DNA of 64,000 bases. Origin: Prorocentrum cordatum. Taxonomy: Eukaryota > Sar > Dinophyceae > Prorocentrales > Prorocentraceae. Numbering within the stretch: position 1 is the first letter of the stretch; every line of letters starts with the position of its first letter. Below, one piece after another: positions 33,927 through 42,954 of this stretch. The position numbers and the translations under genes are program-made. The notes below the pieces were generated by a model that searched no databases, was not told where the DNA came from, and worked only from the letters and a program-made list of their open reading frames with translations. The DNA is taken from NCBI GenBank assembly GCA_963575745.1, contig CAUYUJ010016472.1, positions 203,147 through 267,146 of the forward strand, read 5' to 3'.

Positions 33927-34819
33927 ATAACAAGAGGGAGGAGCAGCCGAGGGAGTTGATCCGTCTGGATGCCGATGCCGACAGCGGCAGCTACAGGGGG
34001 TGGGGGATCAGCGCGTACAGAAACAGGGCAGGAGGGGAAGCAGGAAGAGGAGACCTGGCAGGGTGAGAGGGAGCAGGAGCAAGAGGAGAGCGAACGAGAA
34101 CACGAGAGGGACGCCAGTATGAGCGAGATGTGGGGTCGAGCAGGAGCTGGAGCAGGGTCAGCAAGAGGCGAAGGATGGGACCGACGATGAAAATACACAA
34201 TGTGAACAAGTGTGAATCCGAGAACAATGAACGGAGAGAAGGAATAGGCGGAGAAGCAGCCATAAACGATGAGGAAGGGGATGCAAATCTAACGAGGGAC
34301 TCGGTGAAGCATGAGATGCGGGATCAGGACGAGGAGCAGCGAACGCAGAACAAGGAAGATGAGCACAAGGAGGAAAGTCAGGTGGAACTGAAGGATGATC
34401 AGACATAGTGTGGCGATGATGAGGAGTTGGGGATGGACAAAGACGGGGAGCATCAGCAGCAGCAACGAACGCAGCAGAGGAGGATCACCAAGATGATGAC
34501 CTCAAGGATGACGTCGAGAGGCAGAAATAGGATAAACCAACGGATTCTACAAGACGGAGGTGCAAAGTGATGAAATTCGAGGAGGGCGACCAGGCGGGTT
34601 GCAAGAACATGGGCAGGACCATACCAGGAGGGGAAGCAGGAAGAAAGGCGAAGAAGCTGCAGGATCGTGTGATGGCGAGTACGACTAGTAGCAGGAAGAG
34701 CAGAAGCAACAGGAGGACGATGTGGAGGCGGTGGAGGAGCACAAACATGAGCAAGATGAGGACGACCAGAAGCAATTCGTAGATGAGTGCGAAGGCAGGG
34801 ACAGGAGGAAAGGAGTAAG
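33927..34819. other. No gene recognised; purine-rich
   Basis: Irregular GAGGA, GCAGGA and GATGA words. Open frames carry no domain. Confidence 0.4.
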
Positions 34820-35180
34820 AGCGGCAAGATGGTCATGGTGATGGTGCTGGTGCTGGTGTTGATTATGATGGTGATGGTGATGGTGATGATGGTGGTGGTG
34901 GCGATGGGAATAGTGACGGTGATGGGTGATGGCGATGCTGCTGCTGCTGCTGATGATGCCGATGATGCTGATGATGCTGATGATGCTGCTGATGCTGCTG
35001 ATGATGATACTGATGCTGATGCTGATGCTGATGATGGTGATGGTGATGGTGCTTCTGATGATGATGGTGAGGTGATGGTGATGGTGATGGTGATGGTGAT
35101 GGTGCTGGTGCTGGTGATGGTGAGCATGATGCTGCTGCTGATGCTGCTTCTGATAATGATGATGCTGATGATGATGCTGG
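34820..35180 (+). repeat. (GATGGT/GATGCT)n microsatellite
   Basis: About 360 bp of GAT, GGT and GCT triplets and their combinations. The Asp/Ala, His and Ser/Ile frames on both strands are artefacts. Confidence 0.95.
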
Positions 35181-35404
35181 GAGCCAGAGGGGAAATTGGG
35201 AGGAGGGAGGAGAGGACCGCGAGGAGGACAGGAACAGCAGTAACGACCGCCGCAGCGACAGCAGTGGCAACGGAGGCGGCAGCAGCAGGAGCGTGGGGGA
35301 CAAGGACGGTCAGAGACGAGCAGGGACCCGAGGGACAATAGGGGGCCACGAGGGGGTCGAGGAGTTGGAGGAGGGCGAGGAACATGACCAGCAGAGGCGC
35401 CGTC

Positions 35405-35497
35405 CTGTCTATGCTGTACTTGCGGACGGGGGCGCCCACGATCTCGTTGTGCAGATACCAGAGCACCCCCGCCAGATCACCTCGGGGGTCACGATTG
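35405..35497 (-). CDS. Exon of WYLHNEIV/WYSLPGPCP-family gene (second island)
   Basis: The minus-strand acceptor GTACAG is followed by 93 bp encoding NRDPRGDLAGVLWYLHNEIV and then GAPVRKYSIDR. GVLWYLHNE(I/V)V is the most characteristic segment of a dinoflagellate family I know from memory; its function is unknown. The exon probably ends near AGACAG, where the donor would be GA, a type tolerated in dinoflagellates. A GGA/CTC microsatellite follows directly upstream. Confidence 0.6.
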
Positions 35498-35509
35498 CTG
35501 TACATGGTC

Positions 35510-35730
35510 CTCCTCCTCCTCCACCTCCTGCTGCTCCTCCTCCTACTGTTCCTCCTCCTCCTCCTCCTCCTCCTCCTCCTCCTGTTCTGTTCCTTCTTCC
35601 TACCCCTCCTCTTCCTCCTCTTCCTATTCCGCCAAGAGGCCTCTGGCCGTTCTGCTCGCCCTCGTTCTCCTCCTCCTCCCTCCTCCTCCTCCTCCTCCTC
35701 CTCCTCCTCCTCCTCCTCCTCCTCTTCATC
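35510..35730 (-). repeat. (CTC)n tract with inverted copy of the 30-kb motif
   Basis: CTCCTC runs at 35,510-35,582 and 35,690-35,735. Between them, 35,590-35,635 is the reverse complement of the GGAATAGGAAGAGGAGGAAG...GGAAGAAGGAACAGA segment found twice at 30.1-30.6 kb. Confidence 0.8.
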
Positions 35731-36149
35731 CTTCTCCGCGCCCCGCTCACGCTCCTCCTCGTCGTCCCCCCTCATCCTCGTCCTCGTCCTCGTCCGCGCC
35801 CCCGTCTTCCACCTCACGCTCCTCTCTCGTCGTCCACTCTTCTCCGAGGCCCAGGAGCGCACTTTGCCTGCATCCGTTTCAGAAGAAGCCGAGACGCTCG
35901 GCGGCAACAGGGGGCCAGCTGCAGCCTCCTCGTCGTCGTCGCCCTCCCTTCTCAACAAGAACCCGCTCGTGGGCCTCTCTGGAGGTTATGCCCAGGATCT
36001 CCTCTGGTGGGGCAAAGGGCCCCCCAGGGCTCCCCAAGAGGGCGACGGGAGCCAGAAAGACTTCGATCCTCGAGCACGGACCCCCGCCAACCCCGACCGT
36101 CGAGACCACCGCCACCCCCTCCTAACCAGCCTCGAACTTTATCCATATC
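35731..36149. other. No gene recognised
   Basis: Mixed GC-rich sequence with overlapping frames and no recognised domain. Confidence 0.35.
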
Positions 36150-36256
36150 TCTGAGATCGGCAAGCCCCGAGGCGATGACGATATTGGGGATGCGCCCTCA
36201 GAAACAAAGGGCATCCCTGAGATCGGCACCGAGGCAAGGTGAGACGAAACACAGAT
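36150..36256 (+). repeat. 110-bp dispersed repeat, copy 2
   Basis: GAGATCGGCAAGCCCC, GGGGATGCGCCCTCAG and ATCCCTGAGATCGGCACCGA are in the same order as 12,527-12,640. It directly abuts the 230-bp repeat at 36,257. Confidence 0.6.
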
Positions 36257-36480
36257 GAACGTTTTCTCATTCGGCGTTTCGACATTGGGCGGAAGGGAGG
36301 GGAGGGGGTCCGGCTCCGGACCTTTTGCCTAGTGCGACTGTTTTCAGCAGTGCGTCCTATGGGGGAGGGTCCACCTGCTCGAAACAGGCGGCAAAAACAA
36401 CCAAGATCTACTCCATGGGGGGGAGGCGGGGGGGCCCGCGCCGATCGGCAAAACTACGAAGAAGGAAACGATCATTGGGG
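36257..36480 (+). repeat. 230-bp dispersed repeat, copy 2
   Basis: Shares TTCGGCGTTTCGA, ATTGGGCGGAA, AGTGCGACTGTTT and GGGCCCGCGCCGA with 2,360-2,592. Confidence 0.75.
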
Positions 36481-36619
36481 ATAGCGATGTGTTCCAAGCT
36501 GGCAGCCGCGCGGCGCGGCGCGGCGCGGCGTGCCGCGGCCGCCCCGCGGCCACCTCGGGCGGCGCGCGTCGGCGGCGCGGCCATGCTGCGCGCCGCGGCG
36601 GCCTCCGCCGCACCACCGC

Positions 36620-36867
36620 GGCGCGCCTCAGACGGCGCGGCGCGCGGCGGCCTCGGGGGCGGCGGCCCCCGCCAGCAGCTCCACCAGGTCGAGCAGCAGC
36701 TCCCGCGGCAGCCCCGCCGCCGCTGCGCGCGCCGCGCCCGGGCGGCGCTCGCCCGCGAGCGCGCCGGCCAGGCGGCGCAGCGCCGCGGAGCGCAGGCTGG
36801 GCTGCCCGAGCGCGTGCGCGCGCGAGGCCACGTGCGCCGCCGCCGCCGCGGAGAGGTCACCACCGAG
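36620..36867 (-). CDS. BTB gene, last recognised exon (BACK-like helical segment)
   Basis: The minus strand encodes an Ala/Leu-rich helical stretch with HVASRAHALGQPSLRSAALR and GLPRELLLDLVELL. This resembles the BACK region that follows BTB/POZ domains (helices, then an LP-x3-L motif). It would continue exon 37,218-37,742 after an intron flanked by 8-bp direct repeats. The frame reaches a stop at 36,628. I cannot tell whether this is the true end or intron sequence. Confidence 0.5.
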
Positions 36868-37217
36868 CGCGCGGAGGAGGAGGAGGAGGAGGCGGAGGAG
36901 GAGGAGGCGAGGCGAAAACGAGTAAGGCGAAAACTCAGAAATCCTCACAACCTGGCCTTGATCGGTGAGAAGCTCCGCAAGCAAGGGCATGCTCCACGAG
37001 ATATGCTCACAACTTTTACGCAGGGCCGCCACAGAGCCAGTCACACTTCGCCGCAGCGGGGATTCGCCCTCGAAACTCCAAGCCCAGGAGGGGGAGGAGG
37101 AGGAGGAGGAGGAGGAGGAGGAGGAGGAGGAGGAGGAGGAGGAGGAGGAGGAGGAGGGGGAGGAGGGCACGCGGGGGATTGCAGCAGCGGGAGGCGGGAT
37201 AGGGGGCGGCCACCGAG
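36860..37217 (-). repeat. Putative intron flanked by 8-bp direct repeats, with (GGA)n
   Basis: CCACCGAG occurs at 36,860-36,867 and 37,210-37,217, exactly where the BTB reading frame leaves one exon and resumes in the next. The 350-bp interval holds a GGA microsatellite (37,082-37,165). The direct repeats look like a target duplication, the hallmark of introns created by introner-type insertion. No AG acceptor is obvious. Confidence 0.5.
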
Positions 37218-37742
37218 GGCGGCCTCGCACGCCTCGCACAGCTCGTCATTGTCCCGCAGCTGGAAGAAGTCGGTGCTCACGAGCGCCAGGAGGTCCACGG
37301 CAACGGCGGCCTGGACGTGGCCGCTCCGCGACGTGTAGATGAACCGCAGCAGCGCCTCCACGGCCGCGCGGGCAGCGCGGGGGCACTCGCCCGGCCTCCA
37401 CAGCTCGAGGTCCTCGACCAGCCCCAGGTGGACCACGCCCCTGCGCCCCTCCTGCATGTCGTGTGCGAGGGCGGCTCGAAAGAAGCCGCTCCGCGCGGCG
37501 AGGACCACGGCGTGCGCCGGCACCACCTCGAGGCTCTGCTCGGCCCCGCCGGCCCCGAGCAGCGCCTCGGCGCCGCAACCGTGCCCCGCGGCCTTCCGCG
37601 GCCTCCCCAGCACGACGGCGCAGTCGTGTAGCCCTGCGGGCGGCCCGGCGGGGGAGCCCACCAGCAGCCGCAGCAGGTCGTCGGCGAGCGAGGCGCCCGG
37701 CTCGCCGCAGCCGAGCACGTGGCCCGCGGGCGCGCACAGGTC
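37218..37742 (-). CDS. BTB gene, exon with second BTB/POZ domain
   Basis: A TTTCCCCAG acceptor is followed by 525 bp (175 codons) in one frame. It starts DLCAPAGHVLG and contains VPAHAVVLAARSGFFRAAL, then VVHLGL, RFIYTSRSGHV, DLLALVSTDFFQLRDND and LCEACEAAL. These are the ordered BTB/POZ landmarks: exposed His before the self-association helix, Phe-Arg-Ala, the hydrophobic strand, FIYT, and the Leu-rich helix with Cys. Such domains dimerise and often recruit substrates to cullin-3 ubiquitin ligases. That role is inferred from the family and not shown here. Confidence 0.8.
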
Positions 37743-38065
37743 CTGGGGAAAGTGAGGGGAGTCGATACCGCTACTCTCCACGGACCTCTCCCCAGGGTGC
37801 GCCCCGACCAAAATTTCGAGGTGAATCCTGCCGTGGCGACGAGAGCTTGCCAGCAGGCCCACGAGGGCGAAAACGAGAGAAGTGTAGCTCGGAGCAGGGC
37901 GAGCTGCATGCAGACAACGGCTCGAACGCACCAATGTTCCGAGCTGCGTCCAGCCGTGGCGGCGAGGGGCGAGGGGGCCCCTCGCAGGCCAGCTACCGTG
38001 ACACCAACTCGCCCTCTTCCGAGTAATAATGAGGACTATAGCCGAATCGCGGTATGGGCAGGCAC

Positions 38066-38323
38066 CTTTTCGTCCTCGGACGTCCGCTGGACGGGACGGC
38101 ATCGCAGGGAGCCGCCACTCGCCGACGCAGTCCTGCGCGCGGTGCACGCCGAGCCACGCGGCGCACAGCCGCAGCAGCACGCCGGCCCCCGCCGCCTCGG
38201 CGGCGCGGGCGAGGCGCAGCACGCGCGCGCACAGTTCGGGCGCCGGGCACGCGCGCTCTGCCGGCAGGCCCGCCGCGTCCCAGGGCAGCTGCTCGGAGTA
38301 GACGAACCTTGCGCAGAAGGCAT
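38066..38323 (-). CDS. BTB gene, exon completing first BTB/POZ domain
   Basis: A GTGTCCAG acceptor leads into AFCARFVYSEQLPWDAAG, then CARVLRLARAAEAAGAGVLL, RLCAAWLGVHRAQDC. FVYSEQL is the BTB FxY motif, and the Leu/Ala helices with LC-x2-WL match the end of the domain. A likely donor AAAAG|GTGCC is at 38,066, but exact phase with the next exon did not resolve. The upstream intron holds two inverted-repeat elements. Confidence 0.65.
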
Positions 38324-38338
38324 CTGGACACTTAGAGG

Positions 38339-38582
38339 CCTCCTAGATGGGGTCGGAGTAGGTGGGGTCGGAAGGCCGCGCCGCATCGGCGATACATCGG
38401 TGATGCATCGCCGATGCATTTGCGATGCATCGGCCATGCACTGGCGACGTCTGCAATACATCCGCGACGTCGGCGTGGAGAACATTGGGCCCCGCATCGA
38501 GCTACATCACCGATGCATCGCCGATGTATCGGCGATGCGTCGCGATCCTCCGACCCCATCTACTCCGACCCCACCTAGGAGG
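38339..38582. mobile_element. TGGGGTCGGA-type inverted-repeat element in BTB intron (copy 1)
   Basis: The left end CCTCCTAGATGGGGTCGGAG and the inverted right end CCTCCTAGGTGGGGTCGGAG match over about 34 bp with alternating A/G differences; GTAGGTGGGGTCGGA follows. The interior is built of GATGCATCG-like palindromic words. It begins 15 bp from the acceptor of exon 38,066-38,323, so it lies inside the intron. A relative is at 41,574-41,718. Confidence 0.85.
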
Positions 38583-38588
38583 TCTAGA

Positions 38589-38727
38589 ACACTACCTCCG
38601 TGCCTGGCCAGGGCCATCCTGGGCCCTGGCATGGATGGTGCGTACGCCTCCCTGCCGAGGCCAGGAGGGTCTGTGACCCCAGCGTGGGGCCCAGGACGGC
38701 CCTGGCCAGGCACGGCAGTGGTGTGTA
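38589..38727. mobile_element. CCGTGCCTGG-type inverted-repeat element in BTB intron
   Basis: 29 bp at 38,598-38,626 (CCGTGCCTGGCCAGGGCC...) and 38,687-38,715 are reverse complements with one mismatch; the similarity extends outward through ACTAC/GTGGTGTG. The central spacer is 60 bp. It stands beside the element at 38,339-38,582, so the two account for most of this intron. Confidence 0.8.
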
Positions 38728-38789
38728 GACGCCGCCTGCGGAGAGCCTGGCCAGGTCGGAGCACGCGTGCGCCGACACGCCGCGCAGGC

Positions 38790-38875
38790 GTACGCGGCGC
38801 ACGCCGCCGTCCGCCGAGGTGCGCTCGAGGAGCTCCGGGGCGCGGCAGCTCGTCGAGGGAAAGAACACGGGGACC
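38790..38875 (-). CDS. BTB gene, exon with middle of first BTB/POZ domain
   Basis: The minus strand encodes APELLERTSADGGVRRVRLR then GVSAHA. This fits the BTB segment between the FRxLL helix and the FxY motif, with V-x-L-x-GVSA as the hydrophobic strand. It joins naturally to AFCARFVYSEQL in the next exon. Both splice sites are uncertain. Confidence 0.55.
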
Positions 38876-39044
38876 ATGAGCAAGACTGGACGCAGAAATG
38901 TCGTGCCGACTTTGGTCATCGTCCATCCAGCGTCAACCCGTGGATCATTGCTTAGCGGCTCGGAGACGGCCAGCATGGACCATGACCAAGAACGGAATCG
39001 AGAGGATCCCCGCGACACCCGGGTCATGGTGTGCGTGTTTCTTC

Positions 39045-39120
39045 CCTCGAGCTCAGCAGGCTCTCGTGCAGCGAGACGTAGCCATCGTCCGCGGCCACCT
39101 CCAGACGCGGGCCCGGGGCG
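39045..39120 (-). CDS. BTB gene, exon with start of first BTB/POZ domain
   Basis: Encodes GPRLEVAADDGYVSLHESLL then SSR. H-x-S-LLSSR fits the BTB pattern (exposed His, then a helix ending in xxR). Its first 34 bp are an imperfect direct repeat of 39,411-39,443, at the other edge of a GTC microsatellite. Confidence 0.5.
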
Positions 39121-39148
39121 TCTTGTGGGGTGGATCTCTCAAGCTCTT

Positions 39149-39191
<43 letters not shown>

Positions 39192-39225
39192 TTCGCAGTC
39201 GCCGTCGCCGTCGACGCCTCAGTCG

Positions 39226-39269
<44 letters not shown>

Positions 39270-39410
39270 GCCGCCGTCGTCGTCGGTCGTCGTCGTCGGT
39301 CGTCGTCGTCGTTGCCGCCGCCGCCGTCGTCGTCGTCGGTCGTCGTCGTCGGTCGCCGCCGCCGGTCGCCGCCGCCGCCGTCGTCGTCGGCCGTCGTCGC
39401 CGCCGTCGCC
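39121..39410 (+). repeat. (GTC/GCC)n microsatellite between duplicated coding edges
   Basis: About 260 bp of CGTCGT and GCCGCC triplets. It is flanked by imperfect 34-bp direct repeats (39,087-39,120 and 39,411-39,443; shared GCGGCCACCTCCA), both reading GPR(V/L)EVAAD on the minus strand. Probably an intron; read-through coding expansion is possible. Confidence 0.75.
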
Positions 39411-39534
39411 GTCCGCGGCCACCTCCACGCGCGGGCCGGGGGCGCCTGCGGCCGCCCCGCCCGGCAGGAGCTCGGCCAGCGCCGCGGCCAGGGGGCCCGG
39501 CGGGCAGCGGCAGAGCACCAGCTTCCGCCAGCAG
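39411..39534 (-). CDS. BTB gene, exon with WRKLVL segment
   Basis: After a CAAGACAG acceptor the minus strand encodes CWRKLVLCRCPPGPLAAALA then ELLPG and GPRVEVAAD. The WRK-LVL segment resembles the end of an aromatic N-terminal domain (WYL-x3-G-x-AFGF ... WRK) that I have seen upstream of protist BTB domains. This assignment is from memory and unverified. Confidence 0.5.
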
Positions 39535-39545
39535 CTGTCTTGGGA

Positions 39546-40145
39546 GGCAAGTCCCTGGGGAGGCCCTCGTCCTCCTCCTCCTCCTCCTCCTCCTCGTCCT
39601 CCTCCTCGTCCTCTCCTCTTCTTCTTCCTCCTCCTCCTCGTCCTCCTCCTCCTGCGCTTCCTCCTCATCCCCAGCCCACCTATTCCTGCTCACCCTCGCC
39701 ATCTTGCCTCTTCTCCGCGCTGACGTGAGACTCGCCACGACGTCCAGGCCTGAGACTCCCCAGGACGTCCATGGATTTTTGGTGTGGGAGCGTCATGCTT
39801 TCCATGGCAAAATCATCGAAGCCCAAGAAACTCAGGGCACCCTGGAGGCAAGCAGGGTGTTTCTTGGTATAGGTTTCCATTGGATGAGCAGTGATTAACT
39901 GGCCCCTATTCCCGTGGGCCCATGGGCGTAGCCTGGACCCCACGGGCCGATTTACCCCCCTAGATGAGGATATGGGCTGTTTCCTTCGGAGTTCGAGGGG
40001 TGTTCTCTCCCACTGGGATGCTGAGACGGTGGGGGTCTGGATGGGATGGGGACGGGATAGAAATGGGGATAGGGGATGGGGAGGAGACCCCCTCTGATCA
40101 TGAACAAGAACACGGCGGGATTTGTGTCGCTATGTTCGGCCACCT
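39546..40145. other. No gene; (CTC)n tract
   Basis: CTCCTC run at 39,565-39,660. The rest is mixed, with GGGGAT words near 40,035-40,085. Intronic with respect to the BTB gene. Confidence 0.45.
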
Positions 40146-40225
40146 AGGGCCCCTACTGGGCCTCGGGACTGGTAAAAAAACGGCTCAAAATGAAAAACCG
40201 GTCCTGGGGAAGGGGTCCAGACCTG
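40146..40225 (+). repeat. 80-bp intronic repeat, copy 1
   Basis: CTGGGCCTCGGGAC, AAAATGAAAAAC and GGTCCTGGGGA are in the same order as CTGGGCCTCGGGAC, GATGGAAAAC and GGTCCCGGGGA at 42,335-42,420. Confidence 0.55.
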
Positions 40226-40251
40226 TGGGGGTCGACGTCATGAAACAATCA

Positions 40252-40431
40252 TGACGCCAGAACTGATCGTACGGATGCGCGATAAAGATGCAAGCCCCGT
40301 GGACGCGCATGTCCAAGATTTTCGAGAGGGGCTGGGCATCGAAAGTAGTTAAGGATGGACCGAAGAGGCAAAGACGCATGGGTACCCTTGGGAAGGCTAC
40401 TCATTCCTTCATCGGTTTCGACTACATTTTC
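40252..40431. mobile_element. Tc1/mariner-like MITE, copy 3 (decayed)
   Basis: The interior GGATGCGCGATAAAGATGCAAG and AAGGATGGACCGAAGAGGCAAA, and the right side GGTACCCTTGGGAA, match copies at 4,346 and 43,274 in order and spacing. The termini have diverged (TCGACTAC instead of TCGACTGTA). Confidence 0.65.
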
Positions 40432-41159
40432 TCGGCCATGCCACTTTCAGGCATCATCGGTTCAGGCAGGCACCATTCGTTCAGGCACTGTCGGAGGCGC
40501 CACCCGCCTCTGGACACCTTGGCCCACGCGTTGGCGGAAGTGGTACGTGTCGGATGGGCTAAGAAGCCCGATTACGGGACCATTGGGCCGGCTTCTAAGC
40601 GGGATTGAGCGGGACTGCGCCGGATCAAACGGTACTTAAGCGGGATGGGGCCAGAGTGGGCCAGTTGTCGACCAGAGGATACCCCTGCGCGCAGATCCTG
40701 AACTTGAACCTCCCCGGAGTTGCATCCCAAGCTGTCCGCGTTCAGGCACTCAGCCGCGCCAGCGCGATAGCCGCCGTTCCCGTCCAGGTGCCAGCTCGCG
40801 GGGAGCCGGACAGGGCACACCCGCCCCACCCTCGCGTCAGTGGATCGGCGGCGAGCGAGGCAGGGAAGTGAGAAGGGGCGAGCCTAGTTTTCTGAGCCTC
40901 CCCCGAAGGCAGAACAAGAACCTCGTAGGAGGCGCGAGGGCTTCTGAGAAGTCCCACCACCTTCTGAGAAGGCCTTCTCCTTCTCATTTCCCCCCTCTCG
41001 CTCGCCGCCGAATGGAGGGGCGGGGAGGGCAAGAGGCCAGAGGAGAGGAGGCGAAGGGAGAGGGGCGGGCGCTCGATGGGGGCCCTGGGATGGGGGAGGT
41101 CGGGGCACGGGCGCACGGCCTCTCCACCGATACGGCGCCGTGACCCACTCCACGGCCAG
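40432..41159. other. No gene confirmed
   Basis: Mixed sequence, GC-rich at 40,770-41,150 with frames on both strands. No domain recognised. Intronic with respect to the BTB gene. Confidence 0.35.
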
Positions 41160-41395
41160 AGCTCCCGCAGATGGCCCCCGAACGGCCCAAGAGGCCCCGA
41201 AGACGGCCCCAAGATGCCCCCGAGACGGCCCAGGATGCCTTTAAAGACGCCCAAGATGGCCGCCCTGGAGCATTCCAAGAGGGCCCCAAGTCGGCCCAGA
41301 GAGGCCCCCCAAAACGGCTTCCGACGGCATCGGACGGGCCAGGAGCCCACCAAGACGGCTCAAGATGGCCCTCAGATGGCCCAAGCCTAGGGTCC
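41160..41395 (+). repeat. GGCCCCAAGA-type repeat block 6
   Basis: CCAAGANGGCCCCNGA words inside a BTB-gene intron, plus-strand orientation. Confidence 0.7.
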
Positions 41396-41573
41396 TACGG
41401 CGCGAAAAACATGAAACATCGTCGAACACCTCGACCAGAGCCCTGGATCCCATCTCTATGCACCATTCTCCGAGCCGGATCTACCTGTGAGGGTCCCGGG
41501 GTCCGAAATCAGGGGAAAACACCATGCCCGAACAACTTGAGACGCGAGGCTCTCGGGGGACCCATGGTAGAGG

Positions 41574-41718
41574 CCTCCCCAGTGGGGTCCGAGCAGATGG
41601 GGTCGGAGGATGGCGACGTATCGCTAATGCATCGGCGATGCATCGGCAATGCATCGCCGATGCCTCGACGATGCGGCGCGATCCTCCGACCCCACCTGAT
41701 CCGACCATATCTGGGAGG
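41574..41718. mobile_element. TGGGGTCGGA-type inverted-repeat element, copy 2
   Basis: The left end CCTCCCCAGTGGGGTCCGAG, then AGATGGGGTCGGAGGAT; the inverted right end CCTCCCAGATATGGTCGGAT, then AGGTGGGGTCGGAGGAT. GATGCATCG words fill the centre as in 38,339-38,582. Confidence 0.8.
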
Positions 41719-42055
41719 GAGGAGGGAGGAGGGAGGAGGGAAGGAGGGAGGAGGAGGAGGAGGAAAGGAGGAGGAGGAGAGGAGGAGGAGGAAGGAGGAG
41801 GAGGAGGAGGAGGAGGAGGAGGGAGAGGAGGAGGGAGGAGGAGGAGGAGGAGGGAGGAGGGAGAGAGGAGGAGGAGGAGGAGGAGGAGGAGGAGGAGGAG
41901 GAGGAGGAGGAGGAGGAGGAGAGGAGGAGGAGGAGGAGGAGGAAAGGAGGAGGAGGGAGAGGAGAGGAGGAGGAGGAGGAGGAGGAGAGGAGGAGGAGGA
42001 GGAGGAGGAGGAGGAGGAGGAGGAGGGGGGAGGAGGAGGAGGAGGAGGAGGTAGA
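41719..42055 (+). repeat. (GGA)n microsatellite
   Basis: About 335 bp of GGAGGA with GGGA and AGGA interruptions. It produces long Gly/Glu or Pro/Ser frames that are not genes. Confidence 0.95.
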
Positions 42056-42064
42056 CACGATCCG

Positions 42065-42235
42065 GCGTCCTTCTCCGAGCCGGCTCGGCCCGCGAGGACC
42101 CCCGCGAGCGCCTGCTCGCGATGCCCGGGCGCGGGCGAGGACGGCGAGGGTGAGGCAGCCGGTGCGCGCCTCCGCTCCCCGGGGCTCACGCGCAGGCCGC
42201 CCTCCTCGGGGGGGGCCACGAGGCACCGATGCCGC
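42065..42235 (-). CDS. Candidate BTB-gene exon
   Basis: GC-rich minus-strand island encoding GGLRVSPGERRR and, near its 3' end, HREQALAGVLAGRAGSEKDA. The latter would read into CWRKLVL of the next exon in the order G-x-LAG-x-A ... WRK expected for the remembered N-terminal domain. Frame and boundaries uncertain. Confidence 0.35.
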
Positions 42236-42334
42236 GACGGCGAGGGCACCGGATAGGGAACCCTTGGGCTCCGACATCGGCGAGTCGGGCGTCTCGAACA
42301 AAATCGAGGCGGAGGTTTTCCGTAGTTTTTGGCC

Positions 42335-42420
42335 TCTCGGGGCCCTCGCTGGGCCTCGGGACCGTCACACAACGACTCGGGATGGAAAACTGGTCCCGGG
42401 GAGGTGGTCGGGAGGTCGGG
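42335..42420 (+). repeat. 80-bp intronic repeat, copy 2
   Basis: See motif order at 40,146-40,225. Both copies lie in introns of the BTB gene. Confidence 0.55.
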
Positions 42421-42596
42421 GGACCGTGTCTCGAAATAATCCAGACGTCGGATGTCTGGAGAGATAGGGTTCAGGGTCTGGAAGCCAGTGGAGTGGAGCT
42501 CCAGTCGTGGAATGGCGAGTGGCCACGGCCGTCACCGCCGCCCACATCGGATGGGGGACCGTCCAGGGTCTGAAGGCCCCATGGGCACATTCCTCA

Positions 42597-42705
42597 ACGA
42601 ACGGCCCCAAACCTTCCGGGGGATGCGCTCTGACCAGGGCTTTGAGGAAACTCTGGCGGTGGCGACGAGGGCCTCCCAGGAGCCCAAGAAGGCGACAACG
42701 ACGCG
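42597..42705 (+). repeat. Intronic repeat shared with 37,780-37,890
   Basis: GCTCTGACCAGGGCTTTGAGG, then GCGGTGGCGACGAGGGC and AGGCGACAACGA, corresponds to GCCCCGACCAAAATTTCGAGG, CCGTGGCGACGAGAGC and GGGCGAAAACGA in another intron of the same gene. Confidence 0.5.
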
Positions 42706-42754
42706 AGGACGAGCGGCATCGCTGCCTCTGCCTCCCCTGACTCCTCTGTGTCCG

Positions 42755-42925
42755 CGCCCCCGCGCCGCCGCCGCACGGGGCCGTCCGCGAAGCCGAACGC
42801 GTGGCCGCTCTCAAGGTACCAGTGGGCCCCGTTGTGCGCCGTGGGCGCGGTGCCGCGCGCGGTCTCCGCCAGCGCGGGCCCGACGAGCCCCGCCGCGGCC
42901 ACCTCGACGGGCGCCCCCTCTCCCC
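42755..42925 (-). CDS. BTB gene, exon with HNGAHWYLESGHAFGFADG
   Basis: A CTCGCCAG acceptor is followed by VEVAAAGLVGPALAETARGT then HNGAHWYLESGHAFGFADG. The NG-x2-WYL-x3-G-x-(A/S)FGFA pattern is familiar from large protist proteins of unknown function and would lie N-terminal to the BTB domains. Downstream boundary not resolved (near 42,755). Confidence 0.5.
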
Positions 42926-42954
42926 CTGGCGAGCGAACAAGCGAGCCTAGGTCT

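Noticed and set aside
34453-35958. 501-codon minus-strand frame
   Set aside because: Mostly GAT/GGT and GGA repeat. Only the short WYLHNEIV segment inside it looks like a real exon.
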